A stretch of 64,000 nt of DNA, from assembly GCF_001571325.1 (NCBI RefSeq), contig NZ_BCTO01000022.1, positions 1 through 64,000 on the forward strand, in the 5' to 3' direction. Below are positions 10,127 to 18,439 of this stretch, one piece after another. The notes beneath the pieces were generated by a model. The model saw nothing but the letters and a program-made list of their open reading frames with translations. It ran no database searches and was not told the DNA's origin. A program made the position numbers and the translations under genes. This stretch comes from Delftia tsuruhatensis NBRC 16741. GTDB lineage: Bacteria > Pseudomonadota > Gammaproteobacteria > Burkholderiales > Burkholderiaceae_C. Within the stretch, counting starts at the first letter, position 1. Each line of letters opens with the position of its first letter.

Positions 10127-11161
10127 TCAGAGCGCCTGCAGCTGCACGCTGCCATCGGCCTGCGCGCGCACCCTCAGCGGCAGGATGGAGGGCAGCACGG
10201 CCAGCAGGCCGGCCGAGTCATTGGCGCGAAAGCGCCCCGTCAGGCGCAGCGCGGCCACGCGCGCATCGGCGGCTTCGATGGGCTGGGTGCGGTAGGCGTT
10301 GACGGTGGCCAGGGCCTCGGCCAGCGGGGTGTTCTCGAAGACCAGCCAGCCTTCGCGCCAGGCGGACAGCGTGGCGGCATCGGCCTGGCGCACGGCCTCG
10401 GGCTGGCCATTGCGGATGTCCACCACCTGGCCTGGCAGCAGGTCCAGCGTGGCCGCCGCCTCGGTCGCCGGATCCTGCGCATCCCTGCCCAGCACGCGGA
10501 CCCTGACATGGCCATGCTCCACGCCCACCGTGACCGTGCCGCCACGGTCGCGCACGGTGAACACCGTGCCCACGACCTCGATGCGCGCCTCGCGCGTGAT
10601 GACCTCGAAGGGGCGGTCGGGGTCCGAGGCCACTTCGAATCGCGCTTCCCCGCGCGACATGGATACGCTGCGGCGCTGGCGGTAGAGCGTCACGGCAATG
10701 GCGCTCTGGGGCGCCAGCTCGATGCGGCTGGCCTGCAGCGGCGCCTTGCCGTCGGCCAGCGTGACCTTGAGCATCTGCGAGTTTCGCGTGGCATAGGCCG
10801 AGGTGTGCAGGGGCTGCTGCCAGTACCAGTAGGCGCCCCGGCCGGCCAGCGCGCCGGTGCCCAGCAGCCCTGCAAACGACAGCAGCAGCTTGCGGCGCCG
10901 GACGGTCTGGGTGGAGCGCGAGGCGCTGTCCGCCAGCAGGGCGGTTTCCTGGAATTGCTCGCGCAGTCCGCCGGACAGGCCGCCGAGCATGTTCCAGCGC
11001 AGGTGCGCCTCGCGCGCGGCGGCATCGTGCCGGGCTGATTTCCCGCGCCATTCGCCCAGGGTCAGGCGCGCCTGGTGGGCCACCGGGTCGGGAGCGATTT
11101 CGCTTTGAACGATCAGCGTCAGCGCATGCTCGACCATGCGCTCGCTAGGTGCACTTGCCAT
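10127..11161 (-). CDS. FecR-family anti-sigma factor / sigma regulator
   Basis: Predicted 344-aa inner-membrane regulator that links receptor occupancy to the ECF sigma factor encoded immediately upstream. The N-terminus (residues 1-90) is the cytoplasmic sigma-binding region. One hydrophobic membrane segment (LLLSFAGLLGTGALAG) lies near residue 95-115. The periplasmic FecR domain follows (RIELAPQSAIAVTLY, GEARFEVA, RPFEVITREARIEVVGTVFTVR) with a C-terminal STN-like region. The frame is open far upstream, but the ATG at 11161 lies 11 bases after the sigma gene stop, is preceded by a purine-rich stretch, and gives the normal family length. It is co-transcribed with the sigma gene and convergent with the receptor. 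Confidence 0.9.
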   Translation of the reverse strand: MASAPSERMVEHALTLIVQSEIAPDPVAHQARLTLGEWRGKSARHDAAAREAHLRWNMLGGLSGGLREQFQETALLADSASRSTQTVRRRKLLLSFAGLLGTGALAGRGAYWYWQQPLHTSAYATRNSQMLKVTLADGKAPLQASRIELAPQSAIAVTLYRQRRSVSMSRGEARFEVASDPDRPFEVITREARIEVVGTVFTVRDRGGTVTVGVEHGHVRVRVLGRDAQDPATEAAATLDLLPGQVVDIRNGQPEAVRQADAATLSAWREGWLVFENTPLAEALATVNAYRTQPIEAADARVAALRLTGRFRANDSAGLLAVLPSILPLRVRAQADGSVQLQAL

Positions 11162-11172
11162 GGAAAGGGGGG

Positions 11173-11772
11173 TCAGGATGCGTCGTCGGTCAGTGTACTG
11201 TTGTCGAAATCCATGACGCTGCCCAGCGCATGGTCCTCGATCAGCTCGGAGCGCAGCTGGGCCAGCACGCGCGAGCAGTCCAGCGTGGCGCGCACCATGT
11301 GCTTGGCGACGGCCATTTCGGTGATGTTGAGCTGATCGGCGATTTCCGCGCGCGTGTAGCCATGGGCGCGAAAGAGGATGAAGGCTTCGCGCCGGCGCGG
11401 CGGCAGGCTTTCCAGCGCCTGGACGACGCGGTCCAGGATCTGGCGCTGGGCGGCCAGGGTTTCGCTGGAGGGCGCACTGTGCTGCACCGCCATTTGCTGG
11501 CGCGTCCAGTCCTGGGAGGTCTTGCGCTTGCGCGCATCGTCTATGCACAGGTTGCGTGCCACGCGAAACAGCAGGGCGCGCGGGGATTCGATGTCGGCAT
11601 CGGGCAGCGCCTCGGCCTTCTTGCCGCTGCGCAGGCCCAGGGCGTGCACATAGACCCGCTCGAAGCTCGATTGCGCGATGTCGGCCGCATAGTGCGGATC
11701 CCGGAGATCGCGCGTGAGCTGGCGGCGCAGATCGCCATAGTGAGCCACGAGTTCCTGGATCAGGTCACGCAT
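11173..11772 (-). CDS. ECF sigma factor, FecI-like (iron starvation)
   Basis: Sigma-70 family ECF factor of 199 aa. Region 2 includes the DPHYAADIAQSSFERVYVHA segment and RALLFRVARNLCIDDARKRK. Region 4 includes LPPRRREAFILFRAHGYTRAEIADQLNITEMAVAKHM, the helix-turn-helix that binds the -35 element. Together with the FecR-type protein and STN receptor it should drive receptor and possibly siderophore genes when ferric siderophore is sensed or iron is scarce. A palindrome resembling a betaproteobacterial Fur box lies about 150 bases upstream of its start. The gene begins at the only plausible ATG (11772) and precedes fecR by 11 bases. Confidence 0.92.
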   Translation of the reverse strand: MRDLIQELVAHYGDLRRQLTRDLRDPHYAADIAQSSFERVYVHALGLRSGKKAEALPDADIESPRALLFRVARNLCIDDARKRKTSQDWTRQQMAVQHSAPSSETLAAQRQILDRVVQALESLPPRRREAFILFRAHGYTRAEIADQLNITEMAVAKHMVRATLDCSRVLAQLRSELIEDHALGSVMDFDNSTLTDDAS

Positions 11773-11918
11773 CCGGATACCTGCCTTTCCGCAAGGGCGA
11801 TGGGTTGGAACCCCTGGGTCCGTACAGAGATGGGCCTACCGGATGCCGCAACCCCGGCCAGGGCCGGGGCGGTGCAGCAGCGGGTATGGGATTCAGCGGC
11901 GCAGGTGATTCGAATTCA

Positions 11919-11937
11919 AATGCAAATGGTTTGCATT
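11919..11937. promoter_or_regulatory. Fur-box-like palindrome upstream of the ECF sigma gene
   Basis: AATGCAAATGGTTTGCATT is a perfect inverted repeat (8-bp arms, 3-bp centre) in a locally AT-rich patch of the 214-bp gap between the sigma gene start and the end of the monooxygenase gene. It resembles Fur operators of other betaproteobacteria of the form AATGCGAATGATTCGCATT. It would place the sigma/anti-sigma pair, and hence the regulon, under iron repression. Confidence 0.6.
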
Positions 11938-11986
11938 CAAATTATGGCATGGGAGATTCGTGCGCCATCATGCCCGGTGCGATCTT

Positions 11987-13285
11987 TCAGTCCTGCAGCG
12001 CCAGCTGTTCTGTGCGCGCAACATCGGGTCTTTGGGCTTGCGCTGCCAGCAGGGCGTCGCCGATTTCGCCGGTGCGCACCGAGGTGACCGACAGCAGGGT
12101 GTCGCTGAGGCCGTGGGAGTCCTCGCAGGCGCCCTGCAGGAAGATGGCGGGGCGAAAGTCCGGCGTGGTGTGCACCTGGTAGTCGCGGCTCACGGAGAAG
12201 TCGCCCAGGTAGGGGGCCAGCGGGTCCAGCAGGGTCTTGTGGTGCTCGCGCGCATAGCCGGTGGCCAGCACCACCACGTCGTAGCGCGATGCATGGTCGA
12301 TGCCGCTGTTGAGGTCGCGCAGGCCCAGGTGGATGCCGTCGCTGGCAGCGCGCACGTCCTGCACCTCGTGGCGGCGCAGGAAGCGGTGGCGCGTGTCGCC
12401 GACGACCTTCTGTTCATAGAACACCTTGAAGATGCTCTCGATCAGCTCCAGGTCGGGACAGGCGTAGTTGGTGTGCCAGAACTCGCGCAGCAGGGCGCCG
12501 CGCTCGTCGTGCGGGCGGCTGTAGACATGGTCCACGAAGTCGGCGTTGAAGATTTCGTTGACGAAGGGGCTGTCGTCCGAGGGGCGGATGGAGCGGGCGC
12601 GCATGACCAGGTCGATCTCGGCCTTGGCGTAGCGGCCGTGCAGGTCCATGAAGATTTCGGCGGCGCTCTGGCCCGCGCCCACGACGGCGATGCGCAGCGG
12701 CCTGGCATGCTCGGCAATGCTGCGCAGGTAGGCGCTGGAGTGGAAGACGCGCGCATCGCCGCGCAGGGGCTTGAACTGCTCGGGAATGCTGGGCGTGCCG
12801 CCGATGCTCATGACCAGGTTCTGGCCCAGGCGCTCATGCACGTTGCCGGCCGCATCGCGCGAGCGCACGCGCAGCAGCTCCACCTTGCCGTCGCGTTTTT
12901 CAGGCAGCACCTCGATGACTTCCTGGCCGTAGACGCAGCGGTCCTCGAACTTGGAGGCGGCCCAGGCCAGGTAGTCGTTGAACTCGTGGCGGCTGGGAAA
13001 GAAGGTCTTGAGGTTGATGAAGTCCTGCAGCCGGCCCTTCTCGTGCAGGTAGTTGATGAAGGTGAAGCGGCTGGTGGGATTGCGCAGCGTGGCCAGGTCC
13101 TTGAGGAAGGACACCTGCATGTGGGCCTGCTCCAGCAGCATGTCCTTGTGCCAGGCGAAGCGCGGCTGCTTTTCGATGAAGACGGGGTGCATGGCCCGCG
13201 CCGTGGTTTCGCGCTCCTTGAGGGCGATGGCCAGGGCAATGTTGGAGGGGCCGAAGCCGATGCCGATCAGCGGGTGGGTTTGCAT
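11987..13285 (-). CDS. delL: L-ornithine N5-monooxygenase (PvdA/SidA family)
   Basis: FAD- and NADPH-dependent hydroxylase of 432 aa that converts L-ornithine to N5-hydroxyornithine, the first step in building the hydroxamate ligand. Visible motifs are the N-terminal FAD-binding GIGFGPSN (residues 8-15), the NADPH-binding VVGAGQSAAE near 225, and the C-terminal DVVVLATGY typical of N-hydroxylating monooxygenases. The chosen ATG at 13285 has AAAGGA upstream and directly precedes the FAD motif. An in-frame ATG at 13300 is possible and would overlap the upstream gene by a few bases. The gene lies just downstream of the GNAT gene and is probably co-transcribed with it. The symbol follows my recollection of the delftibactin cluster, in which delL is the ornithine monooxygenase. 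Confidence 0.93.
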   Translation of the reverse strand: MQTHPLIGIGFGPSNIALAIALKERETTARAMHPVFIEKQPRFAWHKDMLLEQAHMQVSFLKDLATLRNPTSRFTFINYLHEKGRLQDFINLKTFFPSRHEFNDYLAWAASKFEDRCVYGQEVIEVLPEKRDGKVELLRVRSRDAAGNVHERLGQNLVMSIGGTPSIPEQFKPLRGDARVFHSSAYLRSIAEHARPLRIAVVGAGQSAAEIFMDLHGRYAKAEIDLVMRARSIRPSDDSPFVNEIFNADFVDHVYSRPHDERGALLREFWHTNYACPDLELIESIFKVFYEQKVVGDTRHRFLRRHEVQDVRAASDGIHLGLRDLNSGIDHASRYDVVVLATGYAREHHKTLLDPLAPYLGDFSVSRDYQVHTTPDFRPAIFLQGACEDSHGLSDTLLSVTSVRTGEIGDALLAAQAQRPDVARTEQLALQD

Positions 13286-13296
13286 GGAAGGTCCTT

Positions 13297-14409
13297 TCAT
13301 TGGGTCGATGCGTCCAGTGCGTCCGGCGCGGCTGCGTCGGTCTGCGGTATCCACAAGGCGTCTGCGAAAAAGCGTTCCCTGAGCAGCACTCCCAGCACGG
13401 CGCGCTTGTGCGGGAAGTCGAATTCCTTGACCAGCGCATAGCCGCAGCGCGGCAGGCTTTTGCGCATCTTGCGGTTGTCGGCGCGCGGCTCCACGACGAT
13501 GCGCTGCGTGCGGCAGTCGTCCAGAAAGAGGTAGTGCGACAGCGAGGGCAGCCAGGCCGTCAAGTAGGGCTGGCCGCGAAACCGCGCCTCCCCCACCAGC
13601 GCATGCCAGCCCCGGTCATGGTCGCCCGCGTCATAGAAGGGGGCGATGCGGTCTTCCTTGGCCCAGTAGGCCTCGAAGTAGCCGAAGGGCTCGCCATCGA
13701 AGCAGCCGATGAGGCCGAGCGCATGCGGGTCGCCGGCCATGCGCTGCAGGTAGGCGCGGTGGTGGGCAAGGTCGCCGCTTTCCTCCCAGAAATGCGCGAC
13801 GACCGGGTCGTTCATCCAGCGGTGGATGAGGGGCAGGTCGGCCTCGGGCTCCACGGTGCGAAAGCTCAGCGTGCGGCCCAGCCAGGGGATGAAGCGGCGG
13901 TAGACCTCGCCGCGCGGCTTGTGCAGGCGCACGGGGTGGCGCCGGCCTTCGCTGATCGTGTAGTGCAGCGCATAGGGTGGGCGCGGGCGGGGCAGCCACA
14001 GGGGCTGCTGCCACAGCACGCTTCTTGCCACGCACGGGGCCTGGCCCGGCTGCACTGTGGCAATGCTGTCGCGCAGGCCCGGTGGCAGGCGGGGCAGGGA
14101 CAGTTCGATGGCTTGCGCATCGGGATGCAGGCCAAAGCCGGCCTGCAGCGCGGCCAGCAGTTCATCCGCTTCGGGCATGCCCGAGCAGGGCCCCATCCAT
14201 TGCAGCCGCAGCAGGCCTGGCGCGGCCGCGGGTGACAGGTTCCAGAGACTGTGCTTGCCGGGCCTGCCGGAATCCACGGACCCCGAACGCTCCAGGCGCA
14301 GCCGCTGTCCATCGCCGAAGACGCTGATCGTCTCGGCGCCTGCATGGGCGAGGTAGCTGGCGCCGGAGGCGTCCGGTGACGGTGTAGCGGTGGCTTCGGC
14401 TGGACGCAC
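13297..14409 (-). CDS. GNAT acyltransferase, IucB/RhbD-like, in siderophore cluster
   Basis: Two-part protein of about 370 aa. The N-terminal half (about 1-175) has no motif I recognise. The C-terminal half is an IucB/RhbD/PvdYII-type acyl-CoA acyltransferase: LSFRTVEPEADLPLIHRWMNDPVVAHFWEE, GEPFGYFEAYWAKEDRI, RIVVEPRADNRKMRKSL. Relatives acylate N-hydroxylated ornithine or lysine side chains, so it is expected in the cytoplasm on a hydroxamate precursor. That is notable because a dedicated formyltransferase is also present. The start is uncertain: a GTG at 14409 has GAAAGAG just upstream and gives the usual size, whereas the open frame extends to 14493 through a low-complexity stretch. It ends 11 bases before the monooxygenase start, so the two are probably translated from one mRNA. 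Confidence 0.82.
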   Translation of the reverse strand: MRPAEATATPSPDASGASYLAHAGAETISVFGDGQRLRLERSGSVDSGRPGKHSLWNLSPAAAPGLLRLQWMGPCSGMPEADELLAALQAGFGLHPDAQAIELSLPRLPPGLRDSIATVQPGQAPCVARSVLWQQPLWLPRPRPPYALHYTISEGRRHPVRLHKPRGEVYRRFIPWLGRTLSFRTVEPEADLPLIHRWMNDPVVAHFWEESGDLAHHRAYLQRMAGDPHALGLIGCFDGEPFGYFEAYWAKEDRIAPFYDAGDHDRGWHALVGEARFRGQPYLTAWLPSLSHYLFLDDCRTQRIVVEPRADNRKMRKSLPRCGYALVKEFDFPHKRAVLGVLLRERFFADALWIPQTDAAAPDALDASTQ

Positions 14410-14535
14410 GTGGACTCTTTCAGATGGAGTGCCCCGCGTGCGGGACACGGATGGGGGCAAGGGCACAAGGGACGCAAGGGACGCAGGGGACACAAGGCAG
14501 CCTCATGACCGGGATGACGTGCAGGCGCGGCAAAT

Positions 14536-14565
14536 GTTCATGCCAGGGCCGTTCATGCCAGGGCC
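14536..14565. repeat. Tandem 15-bp direct repeat over the esterase stop codon
   Basis: GTTCATGCCAGGGCC occurs twice head-to-tail (14536-14550 and 14551-14565). The stop codon of the minus-strand esterase gene (14553-14555) lies in the second unit. It looks like a recent slippage duplication that left the protein end unchanged and copied the stop region. Confidence 0.8.
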
Positions 14566-15518
14566 GGGATCCGGGCCGCCTGGAAGGCATGGGCCAGTGC
14601 CTTGCAGAGCCGGTCGCGCAGCACCTCGGTCTCTTCGGTGAGGGCGCCCAGCCGCGCAAAGTCATGGACCATGCCGGCGTAGATCTGCAGGTCCACGGCC
14701 ACGCCGGCGGCCTGCAGCCGCTCGGCATAGCGCTTTCCTTCGTCGATCAGCGGGTCGTACTCGGCCAGCACCATCAGCGTGGGGGCCAGCCGGCCCAGGT
14801 CGGATGCCTGCAGCGGGGCAAAGCGCCAGTCCTGCCGGTCCGCATCGCTGCGCAGGTATTGGCCGAACATCCAGGCCAGGGTGTCACCTTCCAGCAGATG
14901 GCCGGTGGCCAGGCGCGCATGCGAGTCACTGTCCTGCCGTGCTGCCGTGCAGGGGTAGAGCAGCAACTGCAGCAAGGGCTGGGGCATGCCCGCGTCGCGC
15001 GCGGCGATGCACAGGGCCGTGGCCAGCGTGCCCCCGACGCTGTCGCCGCCAATGGCCAGGCGCTGCGCGTCCAGGCCATGGCGGCCGCCGTGCTCCAGCA
15101 GCCAGGCCAGGGCGTCCTGTGCGTCGAGGAAGGCGGTGGGAAAGCGGTGCTCTGGCGCCAGCCGGTAGTCGATGGCCAGCACATTGCAGGGCGTGCCCAG
15201 CGCCAGGCTGCGGCACAGGCTGTCATGCGAGTCGAGCCCGCCCAGCACATAGCCGCCGCCGTGAAGGAACAGCAGGCAGGGCGCGGCTGTGTGTCCAGGG
15301 GCTGCGCGGTAGAACCGGGCACGGATACGCGCGCCGTCGCGCGTGGGCAGATCCAGGTCCTCGGTGGGCAGATCGTCGCCCGGCAGGTCCAGCGCCAGCG
15401 TGGCGTTGTCGTAGGCGGCGCGCGCCTGCGCTGCCGTCATCTGGCTCATGCGCGGGCGGCTGGATGCCTGGGCGTTGGCGAGTTCGAGAAATGCTTGCAG
15501 GTCGGGGTGGAGAGCCAT
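14553..15518 (-). CDS. Alpha/beta hydrolase, hormone-sensitive lipase family esterase
   Basis: Cytoplasmic hydrolase of 321 aa with all HSL-family landmarks: oxyanion-hole HGGGYVLGG (near 83), nucleophile elbow GDSVGG (near 153), acid residue in EYDPLIDEG (near 250) and the catalytic His in MVHDF (near 281). Siderophore clusters often carry such an esterase, used either for precursor trimming or to hydrolyse the ferric siderophore and free the iron. Which role applies cannot be told from sequence. The start at 15518 was chosen because GAAGGA lies 4 bases upstream of the ATG; an earlier in-frame ATG at 15545 lacks this. It is divergent from the ABC exporter, with a palindrome between them. Confidence 0.88.
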   Translation of the reverse strand: MALHPDLQAFLELANAQASSRPRMSQMTAAQARAAYDNATLALDLPGDDLPTEDLDLPTRDGARIRARFYRAAPGHTAAPCLLFLHGGGYVLGGLDSHDSLCRSLALGTPCNVLAIDYRLAPEHRFPTAFLDAQDALAWLLEHGGRHGLDAQRLAIGGDSVGGTLATALCIAARDAGMPQPLLQLLLYPCTAARQDSDSHARLATGHLLEGDTLAWMFGQYLRSDADRQDWRFAPLQASDLGRLAPTLMVLAEYDPLIDEGKRYAERLQAAGVAVDLQIYAGMVHDFARLGALTEETEVLRDRLCKALAHAFQAARIPALA

Positions 15519-15617
15519 GGCGTCCTTCGGGTGTGCGGCAGACAAGGCAGGGCGGGCCGATGCAGGGCATGGCGCCCGCGCTGCCCCTTCCCCGTGATGA
15601 CGCTGGGCGGCGGAATT

Positions 15618-15641
15618 TGTTCATCGCCGGGACGATGAACA
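15618..15641. promoter_or_regulatory. Inverted repeat between divergent esterase and exporter genes
   Basis: TGTTCATCG (15618-15626) and CGATGAACA (15633-15641) form a perfect 9-bp inverted repeat with a 6-base centre. It lies 100 bases from the esterase start and 125 bases from the exporter start. Symmetry and position suggest a regulator operator; it does not match the Fur-like box found upstream of the sigma gene. Confidence 0.4.
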
Positions 15642-15765
15642 TTTCCCGCGCTCGCACGTCTTGCAGGGAGTGGGCAGCGTGCGTCGTGCGCCGCATCCCC
15701 AGGAAAACGCCGGGCCGCGCCGGCATTGCAAGGTCATGCGCCCATGGGCGCCAGAGGAATCCCTT

Positions 15766-17481
15766 ATGGAAAACGCCAGCCGACCGCCCTCCGAGGTACT
15801 GCGCCTGCTCAGGCCCTTCCTGCCGTGGATGGCCCTGTCCGTGGTCACGGGCATTTGCGCGGGTGGGGCCACGGTGGCGCTGCTGGCGACCATCAACCAG
15901 GTGCTCAACCGCCCAGGCGGATTGGCCGGCGGGCTGCTGCTGACCTTCATCGCCCTGTGCGCCACCGTGCTGGTGTGCCGGGCCGCGTCCGACATGTCGG
16001 GCAATTTCGTGGGGCAGCGCCTGGTGGCCCGGCTGCGCAAGGAGCTGGCCAGCAAGATCCTGGCCGCGCCCATCGACGCGCTGGAGCGCTACCGCACGCA
16101 CCGCCTCATGCCCGTGCTCACGCAGGACGTGGACATGATCAGCGACGTGGCCTTCGTGCTGGCCTCCAACGTGATCGCCCTGGCCATTGCGCTGGGCTGC
16201 CTGGCCTATCTGGCCCTGCTGTCGCCGCCGCTGTTTGCCATGCTGGTGGTGGCGCTGGTGCTGGGCGTCAGCCTGCAGGCGCTGGCCCAGTCGCGCGGCG
16301 TGGCGGGGTTCTGGAAGGCGCGCGATCACGAGGAAGTGCTGCACAAGGCCTACCGCGCCATCAGCGAAGGCGCCAAGGAGTTGCGCATGCACCGCGCGCG
16401 CCGGGGCCGCATCTTCGACGGGCAGATCGGCTCCACCGTGGATGCCATCCGCCGCATCAACAGCCGCGCCATCAACACCTATGTGCTGGCCACGGCCTTC
16501 GGTTCGGCGCTGTTCTTTCTGTTGATCGCCCTCATCCTGGGCTGGGCCGCGCTGCGCACCACCGAGCCCGTGGTGCTCAGCGGCTTCGTGCTGGTGCTGC
16601 TGTTCCTCAAGGGCCCCATGGACCAGATCGCGGGCGCGCTGCCCAACCTGGGCCGTGCCAAGGTGGCGCTGCAGCGCATTGCCGACCTGTCGGCGCGCTT
16701 TGCCAGCCCCGAGCCGCACCTGCACCTGGACAGCCCGCCCGGCGAGGTCCGCCTGGACCGCGGCCTGGAGCTGCGGGGCGTGCGCTATGCCTTCGATGCG
16801 CCCGAAGGCGGCAAGGCCTTCGAGATCGGCCCCATCGACCTGAAGCTGGGCAAGGGCGAACTGGTCTTTGTGGTGGGCGACAACGGCTCGGGCAAAACCA
16901 CGCTGATCAAGCTGCTGCTGGGCCTGTATGCGCCCCAGCAGGGCGAGATCCTGCACGACGGCCAGCCCGTCACGGCGCAGACGCGCGACGACTACCGCCA
17001 GCTGTTCACCACGGTGTTCTCGGACTTCTACCTGTTCGAGGACCTGGTGGCCGGCGGCGAAGAGGGCCAGGCCGCCGCGCTGCCCGAGGCCGCGCTGCCC
17101 TACCTGCAGCGGCTGGAGATCGCCCACAAGGTCAGCGTGCGCAACGGCAGCTTCAGCACCATCGACCTGTCCACCGGCCAGCGCAAGCGCCTGGCCCTGG
17201 TCCACGCCTATCTGGAGGGCCGGCCCGTGCTGGTCTTCGACGAATGGGCGGCCGACCAGGACCCGAGCTTCCGCCACCTGTTCTACACCGAGCTGCTGCC
17301 CGAGCTGCGCGCCAGGGGCCACCTGCTGGTGGTCATCTCCCATGACGATCGCTACTTCCACCTGGCCGACCGCATCGTGCGCATGGAGGCCGGCCGCATG
17401 GTCCTGCCGCAAGACGGGGCGCAGCCGGTGGCGGCTGCATCGGCCAGTCCCGCCAGTCAAGGCGCGCTGGCCGACATCTGA
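15766..17481 (+). CDS. Cyclic-peptide/siderophore ABC exporter (PvdE/SyrD-like), fused TMD-NBD
   Basis: Half-transporter of 571 aa with an N-terminal six-helix membrane domain (about 1-320) and a C-terminal ATPase domain. The NBD shows Walker A GDNGSGKTTL near 370, signature LSTGQRKRLAL near 465 and Walker B VLVFDEWAADQDP near 490. The variant signature and the Glu-Trp after the Walker B Asp are seen in PvdE-type exporters. It probably dimerises and moves the peptide or its precursor across the inner membrane. The ATG at 15766 has AGAGGA upstream; the frame is open earlier but with no better start. The formyltransferase gene starts 21 bases after its stop, so the two form an operon. Confidence 0.9.
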   Translation: MENASRPPSEVLRLLRPFLPWMALSVVTGICAGGATVALLATINQVLNRPGGLAGGLLLTFIALCATVLVCRAASDMSGNFVGQRLVARLRKELASKILAAPIDALERYRTHRLMPVLTQDVDMISDVAFVLASNVIALAIALGCLAYLALLSPPLFAMLVVALVLGVSLQALAQSRGVAGFWKARDHEEVLHKAYRAISEGAKELRMHRARRGRIFDGQIGSTVDAIRRINSRAINTYVLATAFGSALFFLLIALILGWAALRTTEPVVLSGFVLVLLFLKGPMDQIAGALPNLGRAKVALQRIADLSARFASPEPHLHLDSPPGEVRLDRGLELRGVRYAFDAPEGGKAFEIGPIDLKLGKGELVFVVGDNGSGKTTLIKLLLGLYAPQQGEILHDGQPVTAQTRDDYRQLFTTVFSDFYLFEDLVAGGEEGQAAALPEAALPYLQRLEIAHKVSVRNGSFSTIDLSTGQRKRLALVHAYLEGRPVLVFDEWAADQDPSFRHLFYTELLPELRARGHLLVVISHDDRYFHLADRIVRMEAGRMVLPQDGAQPVAAASASPASQGALADI

Positions 17482-17502
17482 ATTCCTGCTGAATCCACGA
17501 AC

Positions 17503-18357
17503 ATGGCAAAGACAAAACTCGTCTACATCTGGTCCCTGAGAAACGCCGCCGCCGATCAGGCAGGCCAGCACATCGCCTACAAGGGCGCAACGCGCTACAT
17601 GAAGTCGCCGCTCGAATACCTGGGCGAGCTGCTGGACACCAGCCCGCTGGGCGATATCTACAGCCTGGAGGCCGTGATCCACGACGACGACGAGGCCTCG
17701 CCGCGCGACCGCGAAAAGATCGGCGACTACGGCTTCAGCTACCGGCCGGGCGGCCGCTGGTTCTATCCGCCGGACCTGCGCATCCAGGGGCGCAGGGTCA
17801 ATGACCTGCTCATGGCCGTGCCGTCTTCCTACCGGCGCCTGCCGCTGAACGATTCGCAGCGCGCCGCGGGCAAGCAGATGTTCGAGGCGCAGTTGCAGGA
17901 CAGGCTGGTGCAGCTGGGTGCCGAGCGGGTGGTGCTGGATGGCCTGCTCGTCATCCTGGACCGGCTCGTGCGGCCCGGGGCCCTGTTCCACCGCAGGATC
18001 GCCAACATCCACCCCGGCATCACGCGCCTGGAGTCACCCTATGAACGCCGGGGCGCCTGCGCCACGCTGGACGCGCTGCATGGCGCACAAGGCTACAAGA
18101 TCGTGGACTGGAAGACCATGGAACAGCGCCCGGTCCCGCCCCTGTTCAAGACCGGCGCATCCTTTCACTACGTGGACAACGGCATCGACTCCGGCGAAGT
18201 CATCGCCGACGTGCTGGGCACCGACATCGATCCCCAAGACACGATTCTTGAGCTGCGCTGGAACAACTTCCAGCACAGCCTGTTCCCTGCATTGCGCAAG
18301 GGGCTGGAGATGATGGCCAGAGCGCCTGCAGACACGCCTGCAGACACCACGGTGTGA
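17503..18357 (+). CDS. delP: N5-hydroxyornithine formyltransferase (PvdF-like)
   Basis: Predicted to transfer a formyl group from N10-formyl-tetrahydrofolate to N5-hydroxyornithine, giving the formyl-hydroxamate ligand. It has 284 aa, close to PvdF. The formyltransferase fold is recognisable through IANIHPGITR (near 168-177) and ASFHYVDNGIDSGEVI (near 220-236), which carry the Asn/His/Asp constellation of this superfamily. The N-terminus (LVYIWSLRNAAADQAGQHIAYKG) is typical of the siderophore branch rather than methionyl-tRNA formyltransferase. It lies directly behind the exporter. The symbol is used because I recall delP as the formyltransferase of the delftibactin cluster and because the gene count from delH agrees. 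Confidence 0.88.
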   Translation: MAKTKLVYIWSLRNAAADQAGQHIAYKGATRYMKSPLEYLGELLDTSPLGDIYSLEAVIHDDDEASPRDREKIGDYGFSYRPGGRWFYPPDLRIQGRRVNDLLMAVPSSYRRLPLNDSQRAAGKQMFEAQLQDRLVQLGAERVVLDGLLVILDRLVRPGALFHRRIANIHPGITRLESPYERRGACATLDALHGAQGYKIVDWKTMEQRPVPPLFKTGASFHYVDNGIDSGEVIADVLGTDIDPQDTILELRWNNFQHSLFPALRKGLEMMARAPADTPADTTV

Positions 18358-18439
18358 CAACGCGCGTATCTCAAAAACCGGCACGGCCCAAAGCGAGGGA
18401 CACCGAGCAAGGGCCTATGCCGGCCGCGCCGCCCCGCCG

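Noticed and set aside
8083..10155. Open minus-strand frame of about 690 codons across the TonB receptor
   Set aside because: Antisense to receptor plug and barrel sequence; no domain.
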